The notes beneath the pieces were generated by a model. The model was not told the origin of the DNA. It did not search any database and saw only the letters and a list, made by a program, of their open reading frames with translations. The position numbers and the translations under genes were made by a program. From Bradyrhizobium sp. B124 (GTDB lineage Bacteria > Pseudomonadota > Alphaproteobacteria > Rhizobiales > Xanthobacteraceae): DNA of 64,000 nucleotides. Each line of letters opens with the position of its first letter. Position 1 is the first letter of the stretch. The stretch covers positions 4,092,001 through 4,156,000 of the forward strand of contig NZ_CP152413.1 in assembly GCF_038967635.1 (NCBI RefSeq), written 5' to 3'. This document shows, piece after piece, positions 56,138 through 64,000 of the stretch.

Positions 56138-58015
56138 TCAAACCGCCCAGCAGGCGCAGCCGAGCGCGCCCCAGAAGCTCTTGAGGTCCGCAACCGGCAG
56201 CTTGCCGGTCCAGGCGCGGGCATGGTCATGGCCGTGCACGCCGCAGCCACTGCTGCAACCGCACATCTGCATGGCGTTCGCCCGCACCGCCTTTGCCTTG
56301 CCGTCAGCTCCGAGCCAGTCGCCATAGCCGCCGAAGCTGCGCACTGGTGACCAATCCGGCATCGCCGGCGGCGGCGCGTTGGTGTCGAGCGCCTTGAAAT
56401 CTCCGGCACCGTAAACGATACGGCCGCCGACCACCGTGAGGTCGCTCGACGTATCGGCGATCTCGGCCTCGCTGCACGAGAAATAGTCGCGATCCGGAAC
56501 GATCAGATCGGCGAGCTGCCCGACCTCGAGACGCCCCTTCTTGCCTTCCTCATTCGAGAACCAGGTGACGTTCTCGGTCCACATCCGCAGCGCGGTCTCC
56601 CGGTCGAGGCAGTTGCGCGGCGGAGTGAGGCGCAAGCCGCCGACCGTCATGCCGGTCACGAGCCATGCGAGCGAGACCCAGGGATTGTAGGATGCGACCC
56701 GGGTTGCGTCGGTGCCCGCGGACACCTTGACGCCCTTGTCGAGCATCTTCTTCACCGGCGGCGTCGCTTCGGCCGCGCCATATCCGTAACGTTCGACGAA
56801 ATACTCGCCCTGATAGGCCATGCGGTGCTGCACGGCGATGCCGCCGCCGAGCGCGGCGATGCGATCGATCGACTGGTCGGAAATCGTCTCGGCGTGATCG
56901 AAGAACCAGTGCAGGCCGTCCAGCGGCGTGTCCTGGTTGACCTTCTCGAACACGTCGAGCGCACGCGAGATCGTCTCGTCATAGGTCGCGTGCAGCCGCC
57001 ACGGCCATTTGTTCTGGACGAGGATGCGAACGACGCCCTCGAGTTCGCCCTCCATCTCCGGCGGCATGTCCGGCCGGGCGACGCGGAAATCCTCGAAATC
57101 GGCGGCCGAGAACACCAGCATTTCGCCGGCGCCGTTGTGGCGGAAGTAATCGGTGCCCTGCTGGTATTCTGAGGTCCTGGTCCAGTTCAGGAAATCGTCC
57201 TTCTCGCCCTTCGGCTTCTGGGTGAAGAGGTTGTAGGCAAGCCGGATCGTGAGCTGCCCCTCGTCCGAGAGCTTCTGGATGACCGCATAGTCATCCGGGT
57301 AGTTCTGGAAGCCACCGCCGGCGTCGATCGCGCCGGTGACGCCGAGCCGGTTCAGCTCACGCATGAAGTGCCGGGTCGAATTGACCTGGTACTCGAACGG
57401 CAGCTTCGGGCCCTTCGCCAGCGTCGCATAGAGGATGTTGGCGTTCGGCTTGGCGAGCAGGAGCCCCGTCGGGTTGCCCTTCGCATCGCGCGTGATCTCG
57501 CCGCCCGGAGGCTCCGGCGTATCCTTGGTGTAGCCGACGGCGCGCAGCGCTGCGGCATTGAGCATCGCGCGGTCGTAGAGGTGGAGGATGAAGACCGGCG
57601 TATCCGGCGCAACCGCGTTGAGTTCGTCGATCGTCGGCAGGCGCCGCTCGGCGAACTGGTGCTCGGTGAATCCGCCGACGACACGCACCCATTGCGGCGG
57701 CGGCGTGATCGCGACCTGCTTCCGCAACATGGCCATCGCGTCGGCGAGCGACCATACGCCGTCCCAGCGCAGCTCCATGTTGAAGTTGAGCCCGCCGCGA
57801 ATGATGTGCAGATGATTGTCGATCAGCCCGGGCAGGACGCGCCGTCCTTTCAGATCGATCACCCTGGTCGATGGCCCGGCCAGCTTCATCACGTCGTGGT
57901 CGTGGCCGACCGCCGTGAAGCGCCCGTCCTTGATGGCGACGGCGCTGGCGGCCGGGTTGGAACGGTCGAGCGTGGTGAAAAGGCCGCGATGCAGAATCGT
58001 ATCAGGAGCGCTCAT
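56138..58015 (-). CDS. YtcJ-like amidohydrolase with Cys/His-rich C-terminal tail
   Basis: Amidohydrolase_3 family, 625 residues from ATG 58015. Metal ligands include H68 and H70 in DNHLH; later FDHAETISDQ and SAGTDATRVA carry the usual His and Asp. The last 44 residues are unusual: C585, C587, C591, H594, H596, H598 and a final C620/C622 pair (motifs CGCSSGC, VHGHDH, CAC). This looks like an added metal-binding or redox tail. Overlaps the XapX-protein gene by 4 bases. Confidence 0.85.
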   Translation of the reverse strand: MSAPDTILHRGLFTTLDRSNPAASAVAIKDGRFTAVGHDHDVMKLAGPSTRVIDLKGRRVLPGLIDNHLHIIRGGLNFNMELRWDGVWSLADAMAMLRKQVAITPPPQWVRVVGGFTEHQFAERRLPTIDELNAVAPDTPVFILHLYDRAMLNAAALRAVGYTKDTPEPPGGEITRDAKGNPTGLLLAKPNANILYATLAKGPKLPFEYQVNSTRHFMRELNRLGVTGAIDAGGGFQNYPDDYAVIQKLSDEGQLTIRLAYNLFTQKPKGEKDDFLNWTRTSEYQQGTDYFRHNGAGEMLVFSAADFEDFRVARPDMPPEMEGELEGVVRILVQNKWPWRLHATYDETISRALDVFEKVNQDTPLDGLHWFFDHAETISDQSIDRIAALGGGIAVQHRMAYQGEYFVERYGYGAAEATPPVKKMLDKGVKVSAGTDATRVASYNPWVSLAWLVTGMTVGGLRLTPPRNCLDRETALRMWTENVTWFSNEEGKKGRLEVGQLADLIVPDRDYFSCSEAEIADTSSDLTVVGGRIVYGAGDFKALDTNAPPPAMPDWSPVRSFGGYGDWLGADGKAKAVRANAMQMCGCSSGCGVHGHDHARAWTGKLPVADLKSFWGALGCACWAV

Positions 58016-58296
58016 GACGCCTTCTCCGCAACATCTGTGGTTGTCTTGACTTCTTCGGCGTGCCGCCCCGGCAGCAGGCCAAACATGTGAGGCGCGCATT
58101 TCGCCTGCCGCCACGCGGCGGCAAGGCCCTCGCCAACGACGATCTGCCTGGCGACCGGAACGATCTGCTCGCCGACGAGGATGCCGAGCAGACCGACCAG
58201 AGCCACCAAAGGAGGAGCGGGCGAACGTACGTTGAGAAGGCTGTAGATGATGCCGACCAGCAGGCCGGCGCCAAGGGACAGAATGTAGATCTTCAT
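58012..58296 (-). CDS. XapX domain (DUF1427) small membrane protein
   Basis: 94 residues, two hydrophobic helices (about 3-20 and 30-50) with LLVGIIYSLLNVRSPAPPLVALVGLLGILVGEQ-like spacing, the XapX pattern. These proteins often sit beside amidohydrolases such as YtcJ, as here, where the stop overlaps the amidohydrolase ATG. Function unknown. Confidence 0.82.
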   Translation of the reverse strand: MKIYILSLGAGLLVGIIYSLLNVRSPAPPLVALVGLLGILVGEQIVPVARQIVVGEGLAAAWRQAKCAPHMFGLLPGRHAEEVKTTTDVAEKAS

Positions 58297-58380
58297 CGCA
58301 CCCCTCTCGGAGGATGGAGGGAGAAATCAGGCGGCTTAAGGCGCGATGAGATCAGGTCATCGCGACTTAGCCCCTTGTTC

Positions 58381-58427
58381 GAGCATGATCTATTCGGAAA
58401 ACCGCTTCGCACTTTTCCGGATCATGC
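58381..58427. repeat. RIME-like extragenic palindrome
   Basis: GAGCATGATC then GGAAAA on the left, TTTTCC then GGATCATGCT on the right, with CCGCTTCGCAC in the middle. This imperfect dyad is the form of the RIME-type element scattered between genes of Bradyrhizobium and relatives. It lies between the hydrolase gene and the XapX gene on the minus strand. Confidence 0.7.
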
Positions 58428-58428
58428 T

Positions 58429-59067
58429 TTAGCCAGCCTCCGACGCATGCTCGCCGAGCGCCCACTTCGAGAAGCGGATCTGGATGCCGTAAGGCGAATG
58501 CGCCTTCAGGATCTCCATCATGCCGTCGTAGGTCTCGGTGCGCGCCCAGTCCTGCTGCAACTCGAATGCATACTGGCACGAGGTGATCGGAACCGCGCCG
58601 GCCTGCACCAGGCGCTCCATCGAGCGGTTGTGGCACTCGATGGACAGGTCGCCGCATGCATCCGCCGGGATGTAGACCTCATAGCCTTCCTTCAGCATGT
58701 CCAGCGCCGGGAACATCACGCAGGCCTCGGTCCAGAGGCCGCCGATCACGAACTTCTTGCGCCCCGTCGCGGCGACCGCCTTGCGAAAATTGGCATTGAG
58801 CCAGGAGTTCATCGAGGTGCGGTCGATGATGTCGTGATTGGGGAAGAGCTCGGCGACCTCCGGCATGAACGGTCCGGAAAACGAATCCTTCGCCACCGTG
58901 GACAGCACGGTCGGAATCTTGAACAGCTTGGCGGCCTTCGCCAGGATCTGGACGTTGTTGAACACCACGAGGCGGTCGTGCGACTGGACGCCCTGGTACA
59001 TCGCCGGCTGGTAGTCGATGAGCGCAATTGCGCTGTTGTCTGGGGTCAGCATATCGAGTTTGGACAT
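58429..59067 (-). CDS. Isochorismatase-family hydrolase (YcaC-like), copy 1
   Basis: 212 residues from ATG 59067 (AAGGAGAAA upstream). Cysteine-hydrolase fold with D19 (ALIDYQ) and the nucleophile C116 (LWTEACV). Later CQYAFELQQDWARTETYDGM is the YcaC-type C-terminus. Substrate unknown; members cleave amides or ureas. Heads the minus-strand row and is a paralogue of the plus-strand gene near 60.5 kb. Confidence 0.88.
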   Translation of the reverse strand: MSKLDMLTPDNSAIALIDYQPAMYQGVQSHDRLVVFNNVQILAKAAKLFKIPTVLSTVAKDSFSGPFMPEVAELFPNHDIIDRTSMNSWLNANFRKAVAATGRKKFVIGGLWTEACVMFPALDMLKEGYEVYIPADACGDLSIECHNRSMERLVQAGAVPITSCQYAFELQQDWARTETYDGMMEILKAHSPYGIQIRFSKWALGEHASEAG

Positions 59068-59409
59068 CGAGATTTCTCCTTGAATTGACGATTGCCGGCC
59101 GGAGCGAATGACATCCAGCGTCCGTGCGGCTTTGAGTGTATGACCCGAGGCGGCGCCGCCGCTTGGACAGGTTGTTCGCTGCTTGGACGAAGTCGCGATG
59201 AAGGCCTGCGTGCGACAAAACTGCTCTTGGAGATGTCTCGCTCCGGGATCGCGCCCTTCAAAGCCTGCAGACGGCGCGCTCAGCCGAGACCGCGAGGCCG
59301 TGCAAACGGCGCCGAGGCCGTCCAAGCCAAGGGGGCTTCCATCGATGAGTTTGGCGGGGATGGCCCGACGTATCCGTGCGCGGCCGTCGCCACCACAGAG
59401 GAGCAATTG
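59068..59409 (+). other. Divergent control region with a 20-base-period direct repeat
   Basis: No gene is supported in 342 bases. GCTTGGAC occurs at 59161-59168 and 59181-59188, a period of 20 bases, about two helical turns, which would suit an AraC-family protein such as the one at 60.9 kb. The remaining sequence is ordinary and I found no clear promoter. Confidence 0.45.
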
Positions 59410-60225
59410 ATGGCGCTGCTGAAATTACGGGACGGTACCGATCTCTACTTCAAGGACTGGGGCAGCGGAAAGCCGATCCTGTTCAGCCATGGCTGGCCGC
59501 TCAGCGCGGACATGTGGGACGCCCAGATGCTGTTCTTCGCCAGTCACGGCTTCCGCGCCGTGGCGTTCGATCGCCGCGGCTTTGGCCGGTCGGGCCAGCC
59601 GTGGGAAGGCTACGACTATGATACGTTCGCCGATGACATCGCCGAACTCATCAAGCATCTCGCGCTCACCGACGTCGCCCTGGTCGGCTTCTCCATGGGC
59701 GGCGGTGACATCGTGCGCTATGTCGCGCGCCACGGCTCCTCGCGGGTGTCGAAGCTGGCGCTGGTGAGCGCCGTGACTCCCCTGTTCGGCAAAACGGCGG
59801 ACCATGACGGTGTCGACAAGGCCGTCTTCGACGGCATCAAGGCCGGGCTCGCCAAGGACCGTCCGCAATTCCTTGATGACTTCAGTCCGCTTTTCTATGG
59901 GACCAACCACGGCACCAAGGTCTCCCAGGGCACATTCAAGCAGACGCTGCAGATCGGCTTGCAGGCCTCGATCAAGGCGACGATCGACTGCGTGACCGCG
60001 TTCTCCGAAACCGATTTCCGGCCGGATATGGCGAAGATCAACGTTCCCACGTTGGTGGTCCACGGCGACGACGATCAGGTGGTCCCGCTGCAGTACACCG
60101 GAAAGCTCGCGGCCGAGATGATCAAGTCCGCCACGCTCAAGGTCTATCCCGGAGCTCCGCACGCGACCGCCACGACCCACGCGGACCAGCTCAACGCGGA
60201 TCTGCTCGAATTCCTCAAGGCGTGA
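59410..60225 (+). CDS. Alpha/beta hydrolase, non-haem haloperoxidase-like
   Basis: 271 residues from ATG 59410 with AGAGGAG upstream; longer in-frame starts lack support. Catalytic S95 (GFSMGGG), D222 region (VHGDDDQVVP) and H251 (PGAPHA). PILFSHGWPLSADMWDAQM and GFGRSGQPWEGYDYDTFADD are typical of the bacterial chloroperoxidase/esterase group, which mainly act as esterases or perhydrolases. First of a two-gene plus-strand operon. Confidence 0.9.
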   Translation: MALLKLRDGTDLYFKDWGSGKPILFSHGWPLSADMWDAQMLFFASHGFRAVAFDRRGFGRSGQPWEGYDYDTFADDIAELIKHLALTDVALVGFSMGGGDIVRYVARHGSSRVSKLALVSAVTPLFGKTADHDGVDKAVFDGIKAGLAKDRPQFLDDFSPLFYGTNHGTKVSQGTFKQTLQIGLQASIKATIDCVTAFSETDFRPDMAKINVPTLVVHGDDDQVVPLQYTGKLAAEMIKSATLKVYPGAPHATATTHADQLNADLLEFLKA

Positions 60226-60239
60226 CATTGGGTGAACAC

Positions 60240-60866
60240 ATGACTGACGCTCCCCTTCTTGAACCGAAAGACTGCGCGCTCCTGTTCGCAGACCAGCAGG
60301 CCGGGCTCGCCTTCGGCGTTAGCTCGATTGACCGGCAAATCCTGCTCAACAACGTGGTCGCCCTGGCCAAGACGGCCACGGCGTTCAGCCTTCCGGTCAT
60401 TGCTTCGACCTCTGCGACGAAAGTCTACAGCGGTCCGCTGATGCCGGCGATCAGTGCGGCCTTGCCTGGCATCGTCCCGATCGAGCGGCGCAACATGAAC
60501 GTCTGGGAGGACGACAACGCGCGCGGGGCGATTCTCGCAACTGGCCGGCGGCGCCTCATCGTATCGGGACTGCTGACCGAAGCGTGCGTCAGCTTCACCG
60601 TTCTATCGGCGTTGGCCGCCGGGCTCGAGGTCTACGTGGTCGGCGACGCCTGCGGAGGTCTCACCACGGTCGGCCATGACCTCGCGCTTCGCCGCATGGA
60701 AGCCGCGGGCGCACGGCCAACGTCGTGGATCCAGGTCCTTCTGGAATTGCAGCGAGACTGGACCCGCCATGAGACCTACGACCGCGCACGCGCCATCGTC
60801 GAAGCCCATGGCGGCGGCTACGGCATCGGACTATCCTACGCGCGCGACATGATCCATCCGACCTAG
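60240..60866 (+). CDS. Isochorismatase-family hydrolase (YcaC-like), copy 2
   Basis: 208 residues from ATG 60240, 14 bases after the alpha/beta hydrolase. D18 (LFADQQ) and nucleophile C116 (LLTEACV) are kept, and the C-terminal VLLELQRDWTRHETYDRARA aligns with copy 1. The two copies flank the divergent region and so probably act on related substrates. Confidence 0.88.
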   Translation: MTDAPLLEPKDCALLFADQQAGLAFGVSSIDRQILLNNVVALAKTATAFSLPVIASTSATKVYSGPLMPAISAALPGIVPIERRNMNVWEDDNARGAILATGRRRLIVSGLLTEACVSFTVLSALAAGLEVYVVGDACGGLTTVGHDLALRRMEAAGARPTSWIQVLLELQRDWTRHETYDRARAIVEAHGGGYGIGLSYARDMIHPT

Positions 60867-60885
60867 GCGCTTCGGCGGAAGCCGG

Positions 60886-61809
60886 TCAGCCTTCAGAACG
60901 GGCCCGGCGCCAAGCGCCGGGGCTCGTTCCCACGCTGCGCGAGAAGACCCGGGTGAAATAGCTCTGGTCACCGAACCCGCAGATCAGCGCGATATCTGCC
61001 AACGGCAGCTTGGTGGTGGTCATCAGGCGCTTGGCTTCGTCGATCCGGAGCCGGGAGAGGTATTCGTGGGGAGCGATGCCCGTGCTGCGCCGGAACGAGC
61101 GGGCAAAATGGCTCGGCGTCAGCCTGCACTCGGCCGCGACATCGGCGATCGTCAAACCGCTGGCGAGGCGGGCACGCATAATCTCCTTGGCGCGCCGCTC
61201 CTGCCATGGCGCCAGTCCCCCCTCCTGAATGCCCTCGCGCGAGCTGAGATCGCCGTAGGTCTGCGCGAAATGGGCGAGCAAGCTCAGTCCGAGCTGATCG
61301 ACGAAGAGTTGATTGTTCGCGCTCTCCTCTTCGAGGGCGTTCAAAAGAACGTTTGAAAGCGTAGACAGATAGGGATCGCGCCGGTCACGGGTCCACTTCA
61401 GCGTGGAGATCGGCTTCGCGCTGTTCTCGTAGGCGAAGTCGTCAAGAGCGCGGCGCGGGATGTAGTACTGAAGCGCATCAAACGGGCCCCTGAACTCGCA
61501 CTGTGGATTGTCGCGCAGGTCGATGACGCTTACGGTTCCCGCACCGAACGATCCGGAATACCTCTGGCGGCCGGCGAGCCAGCATGAGTGCCGGTCCAGA
61601 TCGCCCAGTTGATGGAGGATGCTGAATGCCGGCTCCGACGGAATCGCCGCAGTCCGCTCACGAACAAAGCGAGTACATGTCAATCTCGTGATGGCAAGCG
61701 CGAGCTTGCCGTGGCGATTGATCTTGCGAACGCAATCGCCTTCCATTCCGAGGTGCGAGGCGAGTCGACGGCCGTAGAAGCCGTCGGATGAAGTATCGGT
61801 GTCGTCCAT
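60886..61809 (-). CDS. AraC-family transcriptional regulator
   Basis: 307 residues from ATG 61809. The C-terminal part holds two HTH units (SGLTIADVAAECRLTPSHFA and LPLADIALICGFGDQSYFTR) ending in GTSPGAWRR. The N-terminal sensor is of the cupin-like type. Convergent with the two plus-strand hydrolases and a likely regulator of them and of the minus-strand row. A longer frame to 61923 exists but lacks conserved features. Confidence 0.86.
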   Translation of the reverse strand: MDDTDTSSDGFYGRRLASHLGMEGDCVRKINRHGKLALAITRLTCTRFVRERTAAIPSEPAFSILHQLGDLDRHSCWLAGRQRYSGSFGAGTVSVIDLRDNPQCEFRGPFDALQYYIPRRALDDFAYENSAKPISTLKWTRDRRDPYLSTLSNVLLNALEEESANNQLFVDQLGLSLLAHFAQTYGDLSSREGIQEGGLAPWQERRAKEIMRARLASGLTIADVAAECRLTPSHFARSFRRSTGIAPHEYLSRLRIDEAKRLMTTTKLPLADIALICGFGDQSYFTRVFSRSVGTSPGAWRRARSEG

Positions 61810-62000
61810 CGGAGCCCCGTCGAGATTCTGCACACCGCGCCGATGGTTATTCGCCGCCCCATCGCATGGCCAGTAAATCGTTCCAAAAACCACAGCTGAC
61901 GATGCGGTGTTGCCGTCAACCACATGGAATTTGCAAGGTTTTATTTGGCTGCGGCCTTCCGCCGCGAGAGAGTTGCGTACATCGATGAGACGAGGACTTG

Positions 62001-62432
62001 ATGAACGGCAATTTGGCTCAATTCGGTGAGGATTTGTGCCTCCATTTGGCTCGCCTGCAAGTGAGCCTTGACAACATCAACGGACTGTTCGCGAGGGACG
62101 CCGCTGCTCGTGATGCGGAATTCGCGAGCCGGACGCAAGAACTGCAGGCGGCCGTCAAGGAGTCCGCCGAACGCGCCGCAGCGCTTCGCGAGGCATTGCG
62201 CTCCGGCCTCGAACGCGACGCCACGCTCGCGCCCGAAACCCTGTCCAGATGGGTCAGCAAGCGGCAAACCGCGCAGCTGCACACCCGTGCCGATCTGATC
62301 GAGCAGATGGCCACGGTCGCCGTGGAATTGGCGGCACTGTCCACGGTCGAGGCCGAACGCCTCACCGTGACCGCGATCATGGCCCGCCGGCAGGCGATTG
62401 CCCTTCAGGTCGAGCGCGAAAAGCAGCTATGA
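62001..62432 (+). CDS. Small helical protein of unknown function
   Basis: 143 residues from ATG 62001, with GAGGA seven bases upstream. Almost wholly helical: heptad-like AASRTQELQAAVKESAERAA-type stretches between about 30 and 70, then LSRWVSKRQTAQLHTRADLI and a closing helix ending VEREKQL. No cysteines besides one near the start, no signal or membrane helix. I do not recognise a family. Divergent from the AraC gene and 92 bases before the regulator that follows. Confidence 0.6.
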   Translation: MNGNLAQFGEDLCLHLARLQVSLDNINGLFARDAAARDAEFASRTQELQAAVKESAERAAALREALRSGLERDATLAPETLSRWVSKRQTAQLHTRADLIEQMATVAVELAALSTVEAERLTVTAIMARRQAIALQVEREKQL

Positions 62433-62524
62433 CGGCCTCGTTCGCGCGAATCCTTGAGGGGATGGACACCCTCCGGGCTGTGGCGTAGTGAGGTCCTTTG
62501 AGAAGGCCCATGGCTGACTGAAGG

Positions 62525-64000
62525 ATGCCCGACCGCAACGACAGACCAGAGCGTACGTTTCTATTCGGACCGTTTCGCCTTTCCACCTCCAAACGAATCC
62601 TGCTCGAGGGCGACCGCGTCATTCGCCTCGGCGGCAAGGCGATCGAGATCCTGATCGCGCTCGTCGAGCGCGCGGGCGAACTGGTGAGTAAGCGCGAACT
62701 CGTCGAGATCGCCTGGCCCGATACATTCGTGGTTGAAGCGAACCTTACCGTCCAGGTGGCGGCGCTTCGCCGCGCGCTTGGCGAAGACGACAACGCCAAC
62801 CAGTACATCGTCAACAGTCCCGGACGCGGGTATCGCTTCGTTGCGCCCATCAAGGTGCTCGAAGAGGAGCGCCCCGCCATTGACCAGCCGGCGATGCAGG
62901 CGGCTCACAACCTGCCGGCGCAACTGAACCGGCTGGTCGGACGCGCGGAAGCGCTTCGACCGATGAAGCAAAAGCTCGCCGACAGCCGCCTGCTAAGTAT
63001 CGTCGGACCGCCGGGCGTCGGAAAGACGTCTGTCGCGCTTCGGCTGGCGGAAGCGATGCTGCCGCAATTTCGACACGGCGTGTGGCTGATTGACCTCGGC
63101 TCGATCACGGATGCCTCGCTGATTTCGAGCGTCATCGCGTCCGCCCTTCCGATCGACGCCCGTTCGAGCGACGTACTATCCGGCATCGCGGCGGCGCTCC
63201 GTTACAAGAGTCTTCTTCTGGTATTCGACAATTGCGAGCATCTCATCGACGGGGCGTCGGCCGCCATCGGCGAGCTGTTGCGCGGCGCCGGCGGCATCAA
63301 GGTGCTGACCACGAGCAGGGAGCCGCTCCGCGTCGATGGCGAACAGGTGTTCCGGCTCCCTCCCCTCGAGGTGCCTCCAATCGGTGCGTCCCTCGGACCG
63401 AAGGACGTGCTGGGCTATCCGGCAGTTCAGTTGTTCGTGGAGCGGGCGGCTGCCATCGTCAACGATTTCGAGCTTACCGATGCCAATGCCGGCTTTGCCG
63501 CGCAGATCTGCCGCGAATTGGACGGCAACCCGCTCGCGATCGAGGTCGCGGCCGCGCGCGTCGACGCGTTCGGCGTCAACGGGCTGGCCGCCAGGATCGA
63601 GGACCGCGTGCACTTGCTCGCGGATGCGCGCCGCGGCACGCCGGCGCGGCATCGTACGATCGCGGCAGCACTGGACTGGAGCTATCAGCTGCTGTGCGAG
63701 CGCGAGCGATACGTTCTCCGCTGCCTCGGCATTTTCGCCGGCAGCTTCACGCTGGAGGCCGCCGTCTCCGTGATTCCGGCAGCTGAGGGCGCCGACACCG
63801 CATCGATCCTCGCTGATCTGGTCTGCAAATCGCTGGTCTCGGTCGACATCGGCTCCGAGCGCACCCGATTTCGGCTGCTGGAGATCACCAAGGCATTCGC
63901 GCTTGCCAAGCTGGTCGAGCAATCCGAGCGGAACGAACTCGCCGCCCGGCTTGCGGCCTGCGTCACCGAAATGCTCTGCAGATACGCCGACGGCCCGAAA
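62525..64000 (+). CDS. Winged-helix transcriptional regulator with NTPase domain (partial, cut by window end)
   Basis: The first 492 codons run open to the last base, so the gene continues outside. An OmpR-type winged helix (Trans_reg_C) spans about 12-107, with AIEILIALVERAGELVSKRE and the wing NSPGRGYRFVAP. An NB-ARC/AAA-like NTPase follows: Walker A GPPGVGKTS at 161-169, Walker B LLLVFDN at 230-236, and TTSREPLR near 263. The C-terminal domain, probably TPR repeats as in related regulators, is missing here. Target and signal unknown. Confidence 0.82.
   Translation, partial: MPDRNDRPERTFLFGPFRLSTSKRILLEGDRVIRLGGKAIEILIALVERAGELVSKRELVEIAWPDTFVVEANLTVQVAALRRALGEDDNANQYIVNSPGRGYRFVAPIKVLEEERPAIDQPAMQAAHNLPAQLNRLVGRAEALRPMKQKLADSRLLSIVGPPGVGKTSVALRLAEAMLPQFRHGVWLIDLGSITDASLISSVIASALPIDARSSDVLSGIAAALRYKSLLLVFDNCEHLIDGASAAIGELLRGAGGIKVLTTSREPLRVDGEQVFRLPPLEVPPIGASLGPKDVLGYPAVQLFVERAAAIVNDFELTDANAGFAAQICRELDGNPLAIEVAAARVDAFGVNGLAARIEDRVHLLADARRGTPARHRTIAAALDWSYQLLCERERYVLRCLGIFAGSFTLEAAVSVIPAAEGADTASILADLVCKSLVSVDIGSERTRFRLLEITKAFALAKLVEQSERNELAARLAACVTEMLCRYADGPK

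Overview
The window reads as chromosomal DNA of a GC-rich alphaproteobacterium. It is probably a Bradyrhizobium or close relative, judging from GC-rich codon use, many ABC importers, coxMSL-type and IorAB-type molybdenum hydroxylases, and a RIME-like extragenic palindrome near 58.4 kb. That assignment is inference. I found no rRNA, tRNA, CRISPR array, transposase or integrase. About 58 genes are supported, nearly all catabolic, transport or regulatory. The left edge begins just upstream of an operon and the right edge cuts a regulator gene.

Region 1 (1-10.5 kb): a Liv-type ABC importer (ATPases, permeases, binding protein) is co-directional with pxpA, a biotin carrier protein, a biotin carboxylase, pxpB and pxpC, then a LysR regulator. 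It looks like uptake plus ATP-dependent opening of a cyclic amide. Two dyads and a -10 hexamer upstream of livG fit LysR control. Region 2 (10.5-24.3 kb): an AraC regulator, hyuAB (ATP-dependent hydantoinase/oxoprolinase/lactamase family), a TorT-like binding protein, a double-length sugar-type ATPase, two permeases and a three-subunit xanthine-dehydrogenase-family enzyme. This is a plausible route for an imported N-heterocycle.

Region 3 (24.4-35.6 kb): a divergent ROK repressor plus SDR dehydrogenase, then two sugar-type ABC importers flanking an OprB porin, then the C-terminal remnant of a nitroreductase. Region 4 (35.7-48.3 kb): a TetR-centred island. Three DHPH-like FAD monooxygenases, an IorAB-type hydroxylase with a triple-haem cytochrome c, an ActP-like symporter with its DUF485 partner, a cupin and an MFS transporter lie around a TetR gene. 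A shared palindrome (TTTATCA-N2-TGATAAA) sits at three places in its control regions. I infer an N-heteroaromatic (pyridine-like) catabolic regulon with an unknown substrate.

Region 5 (48.3-50.9 kb): LysR divergent from an MhqO/PcpA-like ring-cleaving dioxygenase and an MhqD-like hydrolase, with two dyads between them, suggesting quinone/hydroquinone detoxification. Region 6 (51-60.9 kb): a long minus-strand gene row (YcaC-like hydrolase, XapX protein, YtcJ-like amidohydrolase with a Cys/His tail, DoxX, exported VOC protein, porin, DUF1275, CPA1 antiporter) divergent from an alpha/beta hydrolase and a second YcaC-like hydrolase, with an AraC regulator. Region 7 (62-64 kb): a small helical protein of unknown function and the first 492 codons of a winged-helix/NTPase regulator.

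The substrate-binding-protein genes are each followed by a GC-rich stem-loop, which may set binding-protein:transporter stoichiometry.
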